A DNA stretch of 64,000 nucleotides from Pelagibacteraceae bacterium AG-470-E16. GTDB taxonomy: Bacteria; Pseudomonadota; Alphaproteobacteria; Pelagibacterales; Pelagibacteraceae. The notes below the pieces were generated by a model that was not told the origin of the DNA, did not search any database, and saw nothing but the letters and a program-made list of their open reading frames with translations. This document shows positions 41,645 to 50,213 of this stretch, one piece after another (within the stretch, counting starts at the first letter, position 1; the number at the start of each line of letters is the position of its first letter). Where the stretch lies: positions 1-64,000 of the forward strand of contig QCSF01000002.1 of the NCBI GenBank assembly GCA_003209195.1. The letters run 5' to 3'. The position numbers were made by a program, and so were the translations under genes.

Positions 41645-42712
41645 TTATAAATATTTCCTAACAATATATTTAGCAATTGAAAAACATGACGTTAAACCTG
41701 GTGACTCTATACCAAACAAATTGATCCAATTATAATGTTTAACTTTTTTAATGTAGAAGTCAGTATATGATTTAGAGAACGTCTCAATTTTAGGTCTTAG
41801 TCCTTTTTTCAAAAATCTTATTTTTTTTATGTCTATGTTTGAATGTATTTGTCCTAAGAATTTGACGAATTTAAGTTTAACGTCATCCACATTAATTTTA
41901 GCTTTTTTTTCAACACTAGGACCTAGCAAATAACCCCCTGAAATTATTGGAGAAATATCTACTCTTTCCATATTTTTTCCTGGGCTCATAGCTGGATATA
42001 TAATTCTATTAACTCTGAGATCTTGTTTTGTTTTAAAATACATTCCCCATACCGGTTTATCGATAGGAAAATTTGCAGTTTTAAATGTAGAGTTTGCTAT
42101 TTTAATAGCTCCAACACCGGCTGCATTAATAACTAAATCATACTGATGATGTTTAGTATTTTTAAACATAAATTTATTTTTTTTAAAAAAACCTTTGCTA
42201 ATTTTAGTATTAAAAACAAATTTTACATTATTCTTTCTACATAAATAATAAAGTTTTTTTAAAAAACTTTTTACATCAAAAATACCAGAAGATTTCGATA
42301 ATAAAGCATATTTAGCTTTAATAGAGGGCTCTAATTTCATAATTTTATTTTGTTTAATAATCTTTACATCTTTAACATTATTTTTTTTTGCATTTTTATG
42401 CATTCTTTTAATTAATTTAAAATCTTTTGATGAATTACCAATAAAAAGTTTTTGTGTTTTTTTAAATAGGATTTTATATTTTTTACAAAACTTATATATT
42501 AATACTTTACCCTCCACACATAGTTTTGCTTTTAAAGAATTATTTTTGTAATAAACACCTGAGTGTATTACTTCCGAATTTTGATTAGTTGCACCTAAAC
42601 CTAAATTTTTATTTTTTTCAAATAATATAACTTTAAATTTTTTTTTTTGTGAAATTTCGTATGCTAAACTTAGTCCAATCACGCCACCGCCAATTATTAA
42701 AATATTTTTCAT
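41645..42712 (-). CDS. FAD-dependent 2-hydroxyacid oxidase/dehydrogenase (LhgO-like, DAO superfamily)
   Basis: The 355-aa flavoprotein has the dinucleotide motif ILIIGGGVIGLSLAYEI at residues 4-20, GLGATNQNSEVIHSGVYY at 38-55 (Ser/His segment of the L-2-hydroxyglutarate oxidase subgroup), LVINAAGVGA, GMYFKTKQDL, SPGKNMERVDISPIISGGYLLGPS and LFGIESPGLTSCFSIAKYI at the C-terminus. The last block is the FAD-ribityl part conserved in LhgO. It presumably oxidises a 2-hydroxy acid to a 2-keto acid, complementing the Ldh2-type reductase two genes downstream. Its ATG overlaps the end of the aminotransferase gene by one base. Confidence 0.88.
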   Translation of the reverse strand: MKNILIIGGGVIGLSLAYEISQKKKFKVILFEKNKNLGLGATNQNSEVIHSGVYYKNNSLKAKLCVEGKVLIYKFCKKYKILFKKTQKLFIGNSSKDFKLIKRMHKNAKKNNVKDVKIIKQNKIMKLEPSIKAKYALLSKSSGIFDVKSFLKKLYYLCRKNNVKFVFNTKISKGFFKKNKFMFKNTKHHQYDLVINAAGVGAIKIANSTFKTANFPIDKPVWGMYFKTKQDLRVNRIIYPAMSPGKNMERVDISPIISGGYLLGPSVEKKAKINVDDVKLKFVKFLGQIHSNIDIKKIRFLKKGLRPKIETFSKSYTDFYIKKVKHYNWINLFGIESPGLTSCFSIAKYIVRKYL

Positions 42713-43776
42713 TAAATAATTTTCTTTAAATTTCTTATAAAAAATTTCATTTCTTTTTTTGGACCAATTGTAACTAATAAAGAACTTTTAAATATATTTT
42801 TAAAGCCATAACGTACAGAAATTTTATTTATTAATAATTTTTTATAGATTTGTGTTGCTATTTTTTTTGATTTAAAATTAATCAATATATAATTTCCATT
42901 AATACCTCCGTAAAATGTCAAATTTAATTTATTTAATTCATTTTTCACATATTTTACTCCAGATTTTACATTAGAAACATACTCTTCTACAATCATCTTA
43001 TTTTTAATTATAAATTCAGCAGCCGAAACAGATAAAATGTTAGTTTCATATCCTCCTTTACATAAATTTAAAACTTTAATATTATTTTTTGAGGAAACTA
43101 AATATCCAATTCGTGCTCCTGCAAGTCCATAAGCTTTTGAAAAAGACCTCATTATAATTAAATTCTTATATTTTTTAATTAAGTTTAAACTCTTACTTTG
43201 TCCAAATGGAAAATAAACTTCATCAATTGCAACCATGATATTTTTAGAATCTAATTTATTAATTAGTGAATTGATTTGTTCTTCTTTAATTTCACCTTCA
43301 ATTGGAATATTAGGCAATGGTAAAAAAACGATAACTGTATTCTTATTAATTAAATCGTAAATTTTATTGTAATCTAATTTAAAATTTTTATTATAACTAT
43401 AGACTCTGCCTCTAACATTGTAAATTTTAGTATAAATTTCGTAAAGAGCAAAGCTGGGGTTTGGATAAATAATTTCACTTTTTCTATTTAATTCAAGTGA
43501 GTCCATTATATTTTTTATCGCTCCTGATACTCCTTCTGTAAATAATATATTTTCTTTTTTTACTTTGATAGATTTTGATAATACATGGTATTGCTCCTTT
43601 AAATTTGGATAATAATTGATTTTTTTTTTTAACAAAAATTTGTAAAGTTTTTTATTTTGAGCCTTTGAATACCCAGTTATATTTTCATTTCTATCTAAAT
43701 TTAAAACATAATTCGATCTATTAGAAAAATTATCTTTTCTTTGAAGTTTTTTCAAATGTTTTTTAAATTTAGCCAA
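42712..43776 (-). CDS. Class I/II PLP-dependent aminotransferase, HisC-like
   Basis: The 354-aa protein has LNLDRNEN at 26-32 (usual LxxNEN), FTEGVSGAIKNI at 79-90, PNPSFALYEIY, LPLPNIPIEG at 152-161 in the place of NPNNPTG, MVAIDEVYFPF with Asp185, and SFSKAYGLAGARIGY with the PLP Lys214. These place it in the HisC/CobD branch of fold type I. In this neighbourhood it would aminate a keto-sugar or keto-acid rather than make histidine. The start is TTG at 43776, since no ATG fits the family N-terminus. It lies 1 bp after the CMP-sugar synthetase gene. Confidence 0.88.
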   Translation of the reverse strand: MAKFKKHLKKLQRKDNFSNRSNYVLNLDRNENITGYSKAQNKKLYKFLLKKKINYYPNLKEQYHVLSKSIKVKKENILFTEGVSGAIKNIMDSLELNRKSEIIYPNPSFALYEIYTKIYNVRGRVYSYNKNFKLDYNKIYDLINKNTVIVFLPLPNIPIEGEIKEEQINSLINKLDSKNIMVAIDEVYFPFGQSKSLNLIKKYKNLIIMRSFSKAYGLAGARIGYLVSSKNNIKVLNLCKGGYETNILSVSAAEFIIKNKMIVEEYVSNVKSGVKYVKNELNKLNLTFYGGINGNYILINFKSKKIATQIYKKLLINKISVRYGFKNIFKSSLLVTIGPKKEMKFFIRNLKKII

Positions 43777-43777
43777 C

Positions 43778-44464
43778 TTATTTATAATATCTTAATTTAT
43801 ATTTGGTTTTTTTTAATAATATAGAAGCTAATTTTAGATCACTTTCATATTTTATTATCATACCGGAATGTTTACTGACTTCAAAATAACCAACCTTACC
43901 ATGCAAAATACCATTCCCATTTTCTTCGTATGACTTAATAAAACTTTTTGAGTTCCATATCATTTGAGTATAAACCATAAGTTCTATAGGTATCAAATTT
44001 TGAGTTTTTTCAAACTTACTATTTGTTTGAAAATTTAAAGGTTTTTTATTTTTTATTGCATGATTAAAAAATTTATTCGTTGTAATCAAGCTATTAAATT
44101 TTTTTTTTTTAAAGTAATTAACTGCATTTTTAATCTCATCAAATGATTGAAGAGGTGCAATAGAGTTAACCCAAACAAGTATATCGCAAAAATTTTTTTT
44201 TAGAAAATCATAAACAACCTCGTCAGATTTTGTTGCAGAAGAACCTAATTTTTTTGGTCTTAAATAAAAATTAATTTTATTGTTTATTGAAATTTTTTCA
44301 AAAATTTCACTATCAGAATTTATAAAAATTTTATCAAATACTTTTGATTTTTTTGCTGCATTAATTGCGTATGAAATTAGTGGCTTATTGTTCAATAATG
44401 CTAAATTTTTTCTTTTTAATCTCTCACTACCAATTCTTGCTGGTATCATTGCAAATATTCTCAT
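43778..44464 (-). CDS. CMP-sugar synthetase, NeuA-like (acylneuraminate cytidylyltransferase family)
   Basis: The 228-aa enzyme activates an ulosonic-type acid with CTP. It has FAMIPARIGSERLKRKNLALLN at the N-terminus (IPAR-x-GSxRLxxKN nucleotide loop), LISYAINAAKKSKVFDKIFINSDSE, FYLRPKKLGSSATKSDE, LVWVNSIAPLQS and a C-terminal half that keeps the family fold but lacks the usual LDIDxxxD ending. ATG 44464 overlaps the stop of the acyltransferase gene by one base. It is separate from the nonulosonic-acid synthetase at 60146 and has no NeuB partner nearby, so its substrate is probably the acid produced by the neighbouring aminotransferase and dehydrogenases. Confidence 0.88.
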   Translation of the reverse strand: MRIFAMIPARIGSERLKRKNLALLNNKPLISYAINAAKKSKVFDKIFINSDSEIFEKISINNKINFYLRPKKLGSSATKSDEVVYDFLKKNFCDILVWVNSIAPLQSFDEIKNAVNYFKKKKFNSLITTNKFFNHAIKNKKPLNFQTNSKFEKTQNLIPIELMVYTQMIWNSKSFIKSYEENGNGILHGKVGYFEVSKHSGMIIKYESDLKLASILLKKTKYKLRYYK

Positions 44465-44970
44465 TATCGCTCCCTAATTACTTTACACGGAGCCCCAGCA
44501 GCAACTACATTTTCTGGTATATCTTTATTGACTAAAGAATTTGCTCCTATCACAGTGTTTTTTCCAATTTTAACTCCTTGTAAAATTGTCACGTTTGAAC
44601 CAATCCAAACATTATCGTTAATTTTAATTGGTTTACAAATTACTCCCTGATCTTTTATAGCTTGATCTTTTTTCATAAAATTATGACTGGATGTGATCAT
44701 TGTAACTCCACATCCTATTGAAACATCATCTCCAATATCAATTTCAGATTGAGCATCAAAATAACAAAATTGATGTATCGAAACCCTATTACCAATAGAG
44801 ACGTTCTGTGGGTGATTAATTACCACTGAATCTAAAATATTGAATTTACCAGAACTGCTCTTAAAAATTCTTCTATATATAAAACTTCTGATTTTTATAA
44901 ATAAATCAAACGGGAAATATCTTAATAATAATACAATTTTAGTGAAAACTTTTTTAATTACTGTACTCAT
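44464..44970 (-). CDS. Hexapeptide-repeat acyltransferase (WcaF/Maa-like)
   Basis: This is a left-handed beta-helix protein of 168 aa: VVINHPQNVSIGNRVSIHQF, IDIGDDVSIGCGVTMITSSHNF (His of the catalytic SSHNF), then KINDNVWIGSNVTILQGVKIGKNTVIGANSLVNKDIPENVVAAGAPCKVI. The NVWIGSNV and GAPCKVI blocks are diagnostic for the NodL/WcaF/maltose-acetyltransferase group. A short basic and hydrophobic N-terminus may lie on the membrane. It starts the minus-strand run toward the fusion gene. Acetyl or other acyl transfer to a sugar hydroxyl is likely. Confidence 0.9.
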   Translation of the reverse strand: MSTVIKKVFTKIVLLLRYFPFDLFIKIRSFIYRRIFKSSSGKFNILDSVVINHPQNVSIGNRVSIHQFCYFDAQSEIDIGDDVSIGCGVTMITSSHNFMKKDQAIKDQGVICKPIKINDNVWIGSNVTILQGVKIGKNTVIGANSLVNKDIPENVVAAGAPCKVIRER

Positions 44971-44976
44971 TATAAT

Positions 44977-46740
44977 TTATAATTCATGTCTAATAAAATC
45001 TTGAAATCTTTTATTAGTTTTACCATCCATAAATTTATCAAATTTATTTAGAATTTTTGACCAATCTCCAATATCTGAGTCTTGTTTTTTATTTTTATAT
45101 TCAATAAGAGAATTCCAAAGTTTATCCCAATTATCAAATACAATATTTAAATTATTTTTTTTAAATATGTAATTACTATTAGTGTTATAATAATCAAATA
45201 ATACTGATCTTTTTCCAACTAAAGCGGATTCAAATCCAGCAGTTGCCGCGATCATTGTATCATGAATTGTTATATCTGACGCCTTTGCAATTTTTGCAGG
45301 AATATCTTTAAAATTTTTGACATGATCTTTGTCATAATCATTAAAAATAATACATCTCTTAGTCTTTAAAGCTTGATGCAATAAATCGTAAGTTATTTTA
45401 TTTTTGTCTTTCAAAAATTTCATTAATAATTTTGGTTTTTTAGGTTTAATTAATAATCCAAAATTCTTATTTTCGATTAATTTTCTTAATAAAAAAACAT
45501 AACCTTGCATTTGAGCGTTTTCAAATGTTAAGCCAAACCTTTTATCGTCAAAAAATCCCTGATCAAAAAAACCTATAACAAAATTTACTTTCATTTCCTC
45601 TAATTGATTACGGATTTTACTAACTTCCTTGACTACATTTTTAAATTTATAATCTCCAATATATCCAAATTCTTTATAATTTAATTTATTTTTATCAAAT
45701 TCATCTTGTAACGCTGAATAATTTACAAAAGTATCAAAAGATTTTAATCCTAGATATTCTGTGTAGTATACTAACAAAGAGCAGCTGAAACCTATGCTCT
45801 TAATTTTTAGAAAATTAGCTGCGGAGTTTGCGCATGTTATATATTTTTGTGCTATGCTAGAAGAAATAAAAATTTTAGTTTTATACTTTTTAAAAAAAAA
45901 AATATATAATTCTTTATTTAGGCAATAATCAATATATTGCAAACTAAAAAATTTATTTTCTGACAATAAATTACTTTTTTTAATTTTTTTAAAAAAATTG
46001 TATAATACGTGATGATTAAGTTCTTTGAGGATACAAGCAAATTTTTTATCAAAAAAATTATGTGAAGCAAATATAATTTTTTTAAATAAAATTTTATCAT
46101 CAAATATTTCCTCTGGTTTATTAATTTGATAAGAGTCTATTACACATATAGATTTATTATGATTTTTAATCTCTTGTTTTTGTTTTTTCAAAAAAGAATA
46201 TTTAATAATTTTTAAAATTAATTTTAAATAATCAAACCTTAAAATATTTTTTAGCGAGTCATAGAAAATAAAAAAGTTATTATTGTCACCAAAACTTTTA
46301 ATTATTACATCAGAAAAAATATTTTTTTCAAAATAAAAAATTTTTTTATTTTTATTAATTATATTTATTTTATACACTAAAATTAAAAATTGATTTAGTG
46401 AAAGATTGCCAATTAAATTATTAGTAAAATTAAAATGAATTTTTAAATATTCTTTGAAATAAAAAGAATCATTTTTACTCATAAATTGAAAAGCATTTTT
46501 TTCTTGATTAAAAAAAATTTTTGATAATTTATCAACTTTTCTATCTTCTATAATTTGTGTAACATAATTTTGGAACTCGTTATTTTTATCATTAATATCC
46601 CAATCTAATTTTTCAATATTAAATTTACGTAGCAATTTTGAATATAAATTTTCTGTTAGGTAATAAATTTTATATTTTAAAATATATAAAAAAATAATTT
46701 TAAGATTTAACTTTTCAACAATTAAATTATTTTTTGACAT
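44977..46740 (-). CDS. GT-B-like surface-carbohydrate biosynthesis protein (third of three)
   Basis: This 587-aa protein is of the same general type as those at 32095 and 35840. The first half is a hydrophobic-aromatic, Lys-rich region with IDSYQINKP and FISSSIAQKYITCANSA. The C-terminal half contains VNFVIGFFDQGFFDDKRFGL, NFGLLIKPKKPKLLMKFL, RCIIFNDYDKDHVKNF and ASDITIHDTMIAATAGFESALVGKRSVLFDYYN, where E-S-A-L-V-G matches the donor-binding S/G-T-x-x-E-A pattern. No membrane helix or signal peptide. Likely a transferase of an unknown surface-glycan unit. It starts at ATG 46740, 5 bp after the GT-A gene. Confidence 0.68.
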   Translation of the reverse strand: MSKNNLIVEKLNLKIIFLYILKYKIYYLTENLYSKLLRKFNIEKLDWDINDKNNEFQNYVTQIIEDRKVDKLSKIFFNQEKNAFQFMSKNDSFYFKEYLKIHFNFTNNLIGNLSLNQFLILVYKINIINKNKKIFYFEKNIFSDVIIKSFGDNNNFFIFYDSLKNILRFDYLKLILKIIKYSFLKKQKQEIKNHNKSICVIDSYQINKPEEIFDDKILFKKIIFASHNFFDKKFACILKELNHHVLYNFFKKIKKSNLLSENKFFSLQYIDYCLNKELYIFFFKKYKTKIFISSSIAQKYITCANSAANFLKIKSIGFSCSLLVYYTEYLGLKSFDTFVNYSALQDEFDKNKLNYKEFGYIGDYKFKNVVKEVSKIRNQLEEMKVNFVIGFFDQGFFDDKRFGLTFENAQMQGYVFLLRKLIENKNFGLLIKPKKPKLLMKFLKDKNKITYDLLHQALKTKRCIIFNDYDKDHVKNFKDIPAKIAKASDITIHDTMIAATAGFESALVGKRSVLFDYYNTNSNYIFKKNNLNIVFDNWDKLWNSLIEYKNKKQDSDIGDWSKILNKFDKFMDGKTNKRFQDFIRHEL

Positions 46741-46745
46741 TTTCT

Positions 46746-47681
46746 TTACGTATTTTGTGGTAAAACCCTTTTTTTTGCTTTGGCAACAACTTTTTTATTA
46801 AGATATCTATTTAATTTTACGTATCTAAACAAATCTGACCTCTTTAGTTTTGACTCGTAGAGCAAATTTGACTCATACCAACTTCCTGCAAAGTGAAGAA
46901 AATAATTATTAAATAATGAATTTAACAAACACTCTTTTATAATTTTTGGTGTTTTGTAATTTTTTGAATATAAAAAGGGATAATAATTGGCCATTTCATA
47001 ATTCCAAATACATTGAAATTTGTAATTAATCCAATTAACCTCAAAATTACTTTGAATTTCATAATTAAAATGTATCTGATCACCGCCACCAGTAAAACTT
47101 TTTATATTTGATTTATACTTAAAAAACCAATCCTTCATTTTTTTTGAGTGATTTTTGAGATTAAATATAAATAGTCCCATACATGCCTCATCTGGCATGA
47201 CTTTTAAATTATGAAATTTATAAGTTTGCTCATTTGTAAATAATAACGCGGAATTTAGTGGATATTTTTTATAATAATTTTTTTTTCTGTAATATGATAT
47301 CTTTTTTACTGTTGAGTAATATTCATATGGAATATTCAATCTACAAGATACTAATGAAAATTTTTTTTCTATATGAAAATTAAAAATATTTGGAGAATTT
47401 GGATTTATTAATATATCAGCATCAAGATAACACACATTTTTCACTGATAATTTTGAATCTAGTAGCCTTGAACCTATTAATAACTTTTGCCATGTAGCTT
47501 TTTTCCAATATAGATTTTTTTTAGATATTAAATCATCTCTAAAAATAATAAGTCCTAGTTTATTTTTTTTACAATAAATTTCCCATGACGGATATACATT
47601 TTTTTTCCATTTGTTAAAAAATTTTTTTCCTATTAAAATTGAAGTCAAATAGTTTTTTTTGCTCTTAATAAGAATTTCCAT
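46746..47681 (-). CDS. GT-A glycosyltransferase-like protein (DxD present)
   Basis: The 311-aa protein carries VCYLDADILINPNSPNIF at about 83-100, in which Asp87-x-Asp89 is the metal/nucleotide site of GT-A glycosyltransferases, and WKKATWQKLLIGSRLL before it, a pattern also seen in GT8-type and galactosyl-transferase-like proteins. Downstream, DEACMGLFIFN and SFTGGGDQIHFNYEIQ match the second half of such enzymes, followed by FLHFAGSW. No transmembrane segment. The family is not identifiable by eye beyond the fold. It sits between a methyltransferase and a GT-B-like gene, with 0-5 bp spacing. Confidence 0.75.
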   Translation of the reverse strand: MEILIKSKKNYLTSILIGKKFFNKWKKNVYPSWEIYCKKNKLGLIIFRDDLISKKNLYWKKATWQKLLIGSRLLDSKLSVKNVCYLDADILINPNSPNIFNFHIEKKFSLVSCRLNIPYEYYSTVKKISYYRKKNYYKKYPLNSALLFTNEQTYKFHNLKVMPDEACMGLFIFNLKNHSKKMKDWFFKYKSNIKSFTGGGDQIHFNYEIQSNFEVNWINYKFQCIWNYEMANYYPFLYSKNYKTPKIIKECLLNSLFNNYFLHFAGSWYESNLLYESKLKRSDLFRYVKLNRYLNKKVVAKAKKRVLPQNT

Positions 47682-48401
47682 TTATACTATTTCTATTAGA
47701 TAAAAATGATGAATTATATTCGAACCATTAGAAATTATATTAAAGTCTTTATTATATACATGTGACCATGATCGAAAAGGATCTTTTTTATTTTGTAAAA
47801 TTCTTATTTTTAAATTAAATTTGAATACTTTCTTTTTCAATTTTATTTTTCTTAAAGTTGCAGATAAAGAACTTAACGAAAAAACATTCCACCCCTTCTC
47901 TAATATTTTGCTATTTTTTCTTTTTAATCTTACTATAACATCTACATCATACGGATTCCAAATCCCAAAAATAAAAATTTTACTTTTTTTATTTTTTTTC
48001 AAACTTTTTAGTTTTTTTAGAATTGGTAGTAACTCATCAAAAATAGAGTGAACACCTAACATGAATATATAGTCAAATTTTCCAATTTTATTTTTTCCTA
48101 AAATATCGCACTTAAAAACTTTATTCATAAACTCTTCTTTTTTTACTTTATTAAATAACTTAGAATTAATTTCTACTCCATTTAGATTTGAGGAAGGGTA
48201 AAGTGTTTTAATATATCTTAAAAAATCACCAGTAGCACACCCCACGTCAAGAATATCTTTGTGATTTAAATTTTCTTTAACTTTTGATATTATAAACTTA
48301 TAATATTCCTTAACCTTTGTTTTTTCTTTAAGATAAAAATTATCATGTACTCTTTTTTCCTTGAATGCGTTGCTAATCATCGATACCTGTTCCGTTAACA
48401 T
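47682..48401 (-). CDS. Class I SAM-dependent methyltransferase
   Basis: The 239-aa protein shows KDILDVGCATGDFLRYI at about 47-63 (SAM motif I), LNGVEINSKLFNKV (acidic motif II) and GKFDYIFMLGVHSIFDE (motif IV). It lacks further specific blocks. The start is ATG 48401, overlapping the WbpG-like gene by 29 bp; a second ATG at 48380 would overlap by 8 bp. It is the first of a run together with the GT-A and GT-B-like genes. The methyl acceptor is unknown. Confidence 0.84.
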   Translation of the reverse strand: MLTEQVSMISNAFKEKRVHDNFYLKEKTKVKEYYKFIISKVKENLNHKDILDVGCATGDFLRYIKTLYPSSNLNGVEINSKLFNKVKKEEFMNKVFKCDILGKNKIGKFDYIFMLGVHSIFDELLPILKKLKSLKKNKKSKIFIFGIWNPYDVDVIVRLKRKNSKILEKGWNVFSLSSLSATLRKIKLKKKVFKFNLKIRILQNKKDPFRSWSHVYNKDFNIISNGSNIIHHFYLIEIV

Positions 48402-49587
48402 TGTGTCTCAAATACCACTGCCCTTTATATTTTTTCCATAAATGTGGAGATCTAAATTTGTTAAGGTTTTTAAAAAAAATTTTTTTAGGTATATCCAAGT
48501 ATTTTAATATTTCATTAAAGTACCTTGATGGAAATTCACCGTCATATTTAGCAATTAATTTTTTTCCTTCCTCAATCGTCAAATGATCATTACGAAGTTC
48601 TTGTGAAACATCATAAGTTGCTCTTCCAATTCCAAACTTAGTGAACAAAGTATAAAAGTGAAGATCATCTATTTTGTCGTCTATACTATTGTATTTGCTA
48701 TACGTACCTTGAGTTCTGAACGGTCTCGGTTGGAATTTACAATTTTCAACAGAATAGTAATAGGTTTCTTGAGGTACCCAATTTAAATAGTATCCCAAAT
48801 AATGTATTTCTAGGGGAAAATTACCTAGTTCTTCTTTTGTTGGCGGTAAATAATTTTTAAGACTTTCATATTTCATATTATATTTTTTGTTAAGTTCAAC
48901 GTATTTAACACCACCCAAATATACTTCATCAAGATTTTCAAAGGTATATTGAGATTTTGATTTTAATGAAGTGTTATTATCACCTATAGGATTTCCATGT
49001 TCAGCTTCATTTTCGCCGTAAAAAATCAGAGGTATCTTATACTTCAAAGCAATTCTTATTGGAAAGTTTTTTTGACCTAAAATAAAAGATTGAAACGGAT
49101 GCATTAAATTTAAAATTGCCAATTTAGTCAAAATTTTTGTGTCACGTTCATTTCTCTTAGCAGCTATATTTTTAAATTTTCCACATTTTATCCAATTATG
49201 AAAATTTTTATATCCATATGTGGTATACAAAATTGGAGGCCAAGTAACTGTTAAAGGGTTCATACCGTATTTATATTTTAATATATGAGAAGCGTAACAA
49301 CTATCTTTCCCACCACTTCCGGGTACAATACAATCGTAATTATTGTATTTTCCTCTGTGTAATTTTAAAAGTTTTAAAAGTTTTTTTTCTCTTTGATCAA
49401 AATCAATTAATTTTTTTTTTCTTGAGTATTTCCACGCATCAGAAATCATTTCTTTATCAATATTAATTGTTTTTTTTACAGAATTAAATTTATGTTTAAA
49501 TTCAATAATTGAATTTGGTCTTTGATTAGAGATCAAAGATTTTTTACAAAATATTACTTTTTTAGGTAGTCCAAATAAAGTTTTCAT
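48373..49587 (-). CDS. wbpG: N-acetyl-sugar amidotransferase (WbpG/PseA-like PP-loop enzyme)
   Basis: The family installs an amidino group on an acetamido-sugar, using ammonia from HisH/HisF-like partners. This 404-aa protein has IVPGSGGKDSCYASHIL with the PP-loop SGGKDS at 91-96, TVTWPPILYTTYGYKNFHNWI, PLIFYGENEAEHGNP and YYSVENCKFQPRPFRTQGTYSKYNSIDDKIDDLHFY split over two blocks, all characteristic. The N-terminal zinc-ribbon region is altered: Cys14 is present, but the expected second Cys is Ser17 and the second CxxC pair reads Ser49-x-x-Trp52. It overlaps the HisH-like gene by 4 bp. Confidence 0.92.
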   Translation of the reverse strand: MKTLFGLPKKVIFCKKSLISNQRPNSIIEFKHKFNSVKKTINIDKEMISDAWKYSRKKKLIDFDQREKKLLKLLKLHRGKYNNYDCIVPGSGGKDSCYASHILKYKYGMNPLTVTWPPILYTTYGYKNFHNWIKCGKFKNIAAKRNERDTKILTKLAILNLMHPFQSFILGQKNFPIRIALKYKIPLIFYGENEAEHGNPIGDNNTSLKSKSQYTFENLDEVYLGGVKYVELNKKYNMKYESLKNYLPPTKEELGNFPLEIHYLGYYLNWVPQETYYYSVENCKFQPRPFRTQGTYSKYNSIDDKIDDLHFYTLFTKFGIGRATYDVSQELRNDHLTIEEGKKLIAKYDGEFPSRYFNEILKYLDIPKKIFFKNLNKFRSPHLWKKYKGQWYLRHNVNGTGIDD

Positions 49588-50213
49588 ACCTTCAAATCCA
49601 AAATTTTCTTAATTAATTTAACACCATCCATATGACTTTTTTCAGGGTGAAATTGAATACCAAAAATATTATTATCTACAAATGAAGAGCAAATTTTTTT
49701 GTCATCATGACAGATATAGGATGTGATTATCTTTTTTTCTTTGGGAATTCCGTAAAATGAATGAGAAAAATAAAAAAATTTTTTATTAAAATTTGAAAAT
49801 AATTTTTTTTTTACTCCGTTTAATTCTCTCCATCCTATATTTGGAACTAAGGAATTTTTATTAGAAAGTTTATCTACTTTTCCTGGAACCAAACCTAGAC
49901 CTTTATAAAATCCAAACTCAGAACTACTATCAAATAACATTTGCATTCCAAGACAAATGCCAAGTAATTTCTTTTCTTTTATCTTTGAATAGCTTATAAT
50001 TTCGCTAGCTAAGTTAATTTTGAATAATCTTTTCATACCTTCTTTATAGGTGCCATCTCCTGGAAGAACAACTAAGTCAAATTTTTTTAAATTTGTATAA
50101 TTGTCAATTATAGAAATTTTTAAATTTAGGTATTTAAATAATTGACAAATGCTGAAAATATTATTTAATTTTAAATTAACTATCCCAATTTTAAGATTTT
50201 TATAATCTGACAC
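49584..50213 (-). CDS. HisH-like glutamine amidotransferase (glutaminase subunit)
   Basis: The 209-aa protein is a class I glutaminase: LVVLPGDGTYKEGM, LLGICLGMQMLFD with the nucleophile Cys87, and FGIQFHPEKSH with His189 and Glu191. It would hydrolyse glutamine and pass ammonia to the HisF-like partner encoded just downstream of it in the same operon. The start is GTG at 50213, overlapping the HisF-like gene's end by 14 bp. Placement between the HisF-like and WbpG genes identifies it as the surface-glycan paralogue (as in Pseudomonas O-antigen loci), not the histidine pathway enzyme. Confidence 0.9.
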   Translation of the reverse strand: MSDYKNLKIGIVNLKLNNIFSICQLFKYLNLKISIIDNYTNLKKFDLVVLPGDGTYKEGMKRLFKINLASEIISYSKIKEKKLLGICLGMQMLFDSSSEFGFYKGLGLVPGKVDKLSNKNSLVPNIGWRELNGVKKKLFSNFNKKFFYFSHSFYGIPKEKKIITSYICHDDKKICSSFVDNNIFGIQFHPEKSHMDGVKLIKKILDLKV

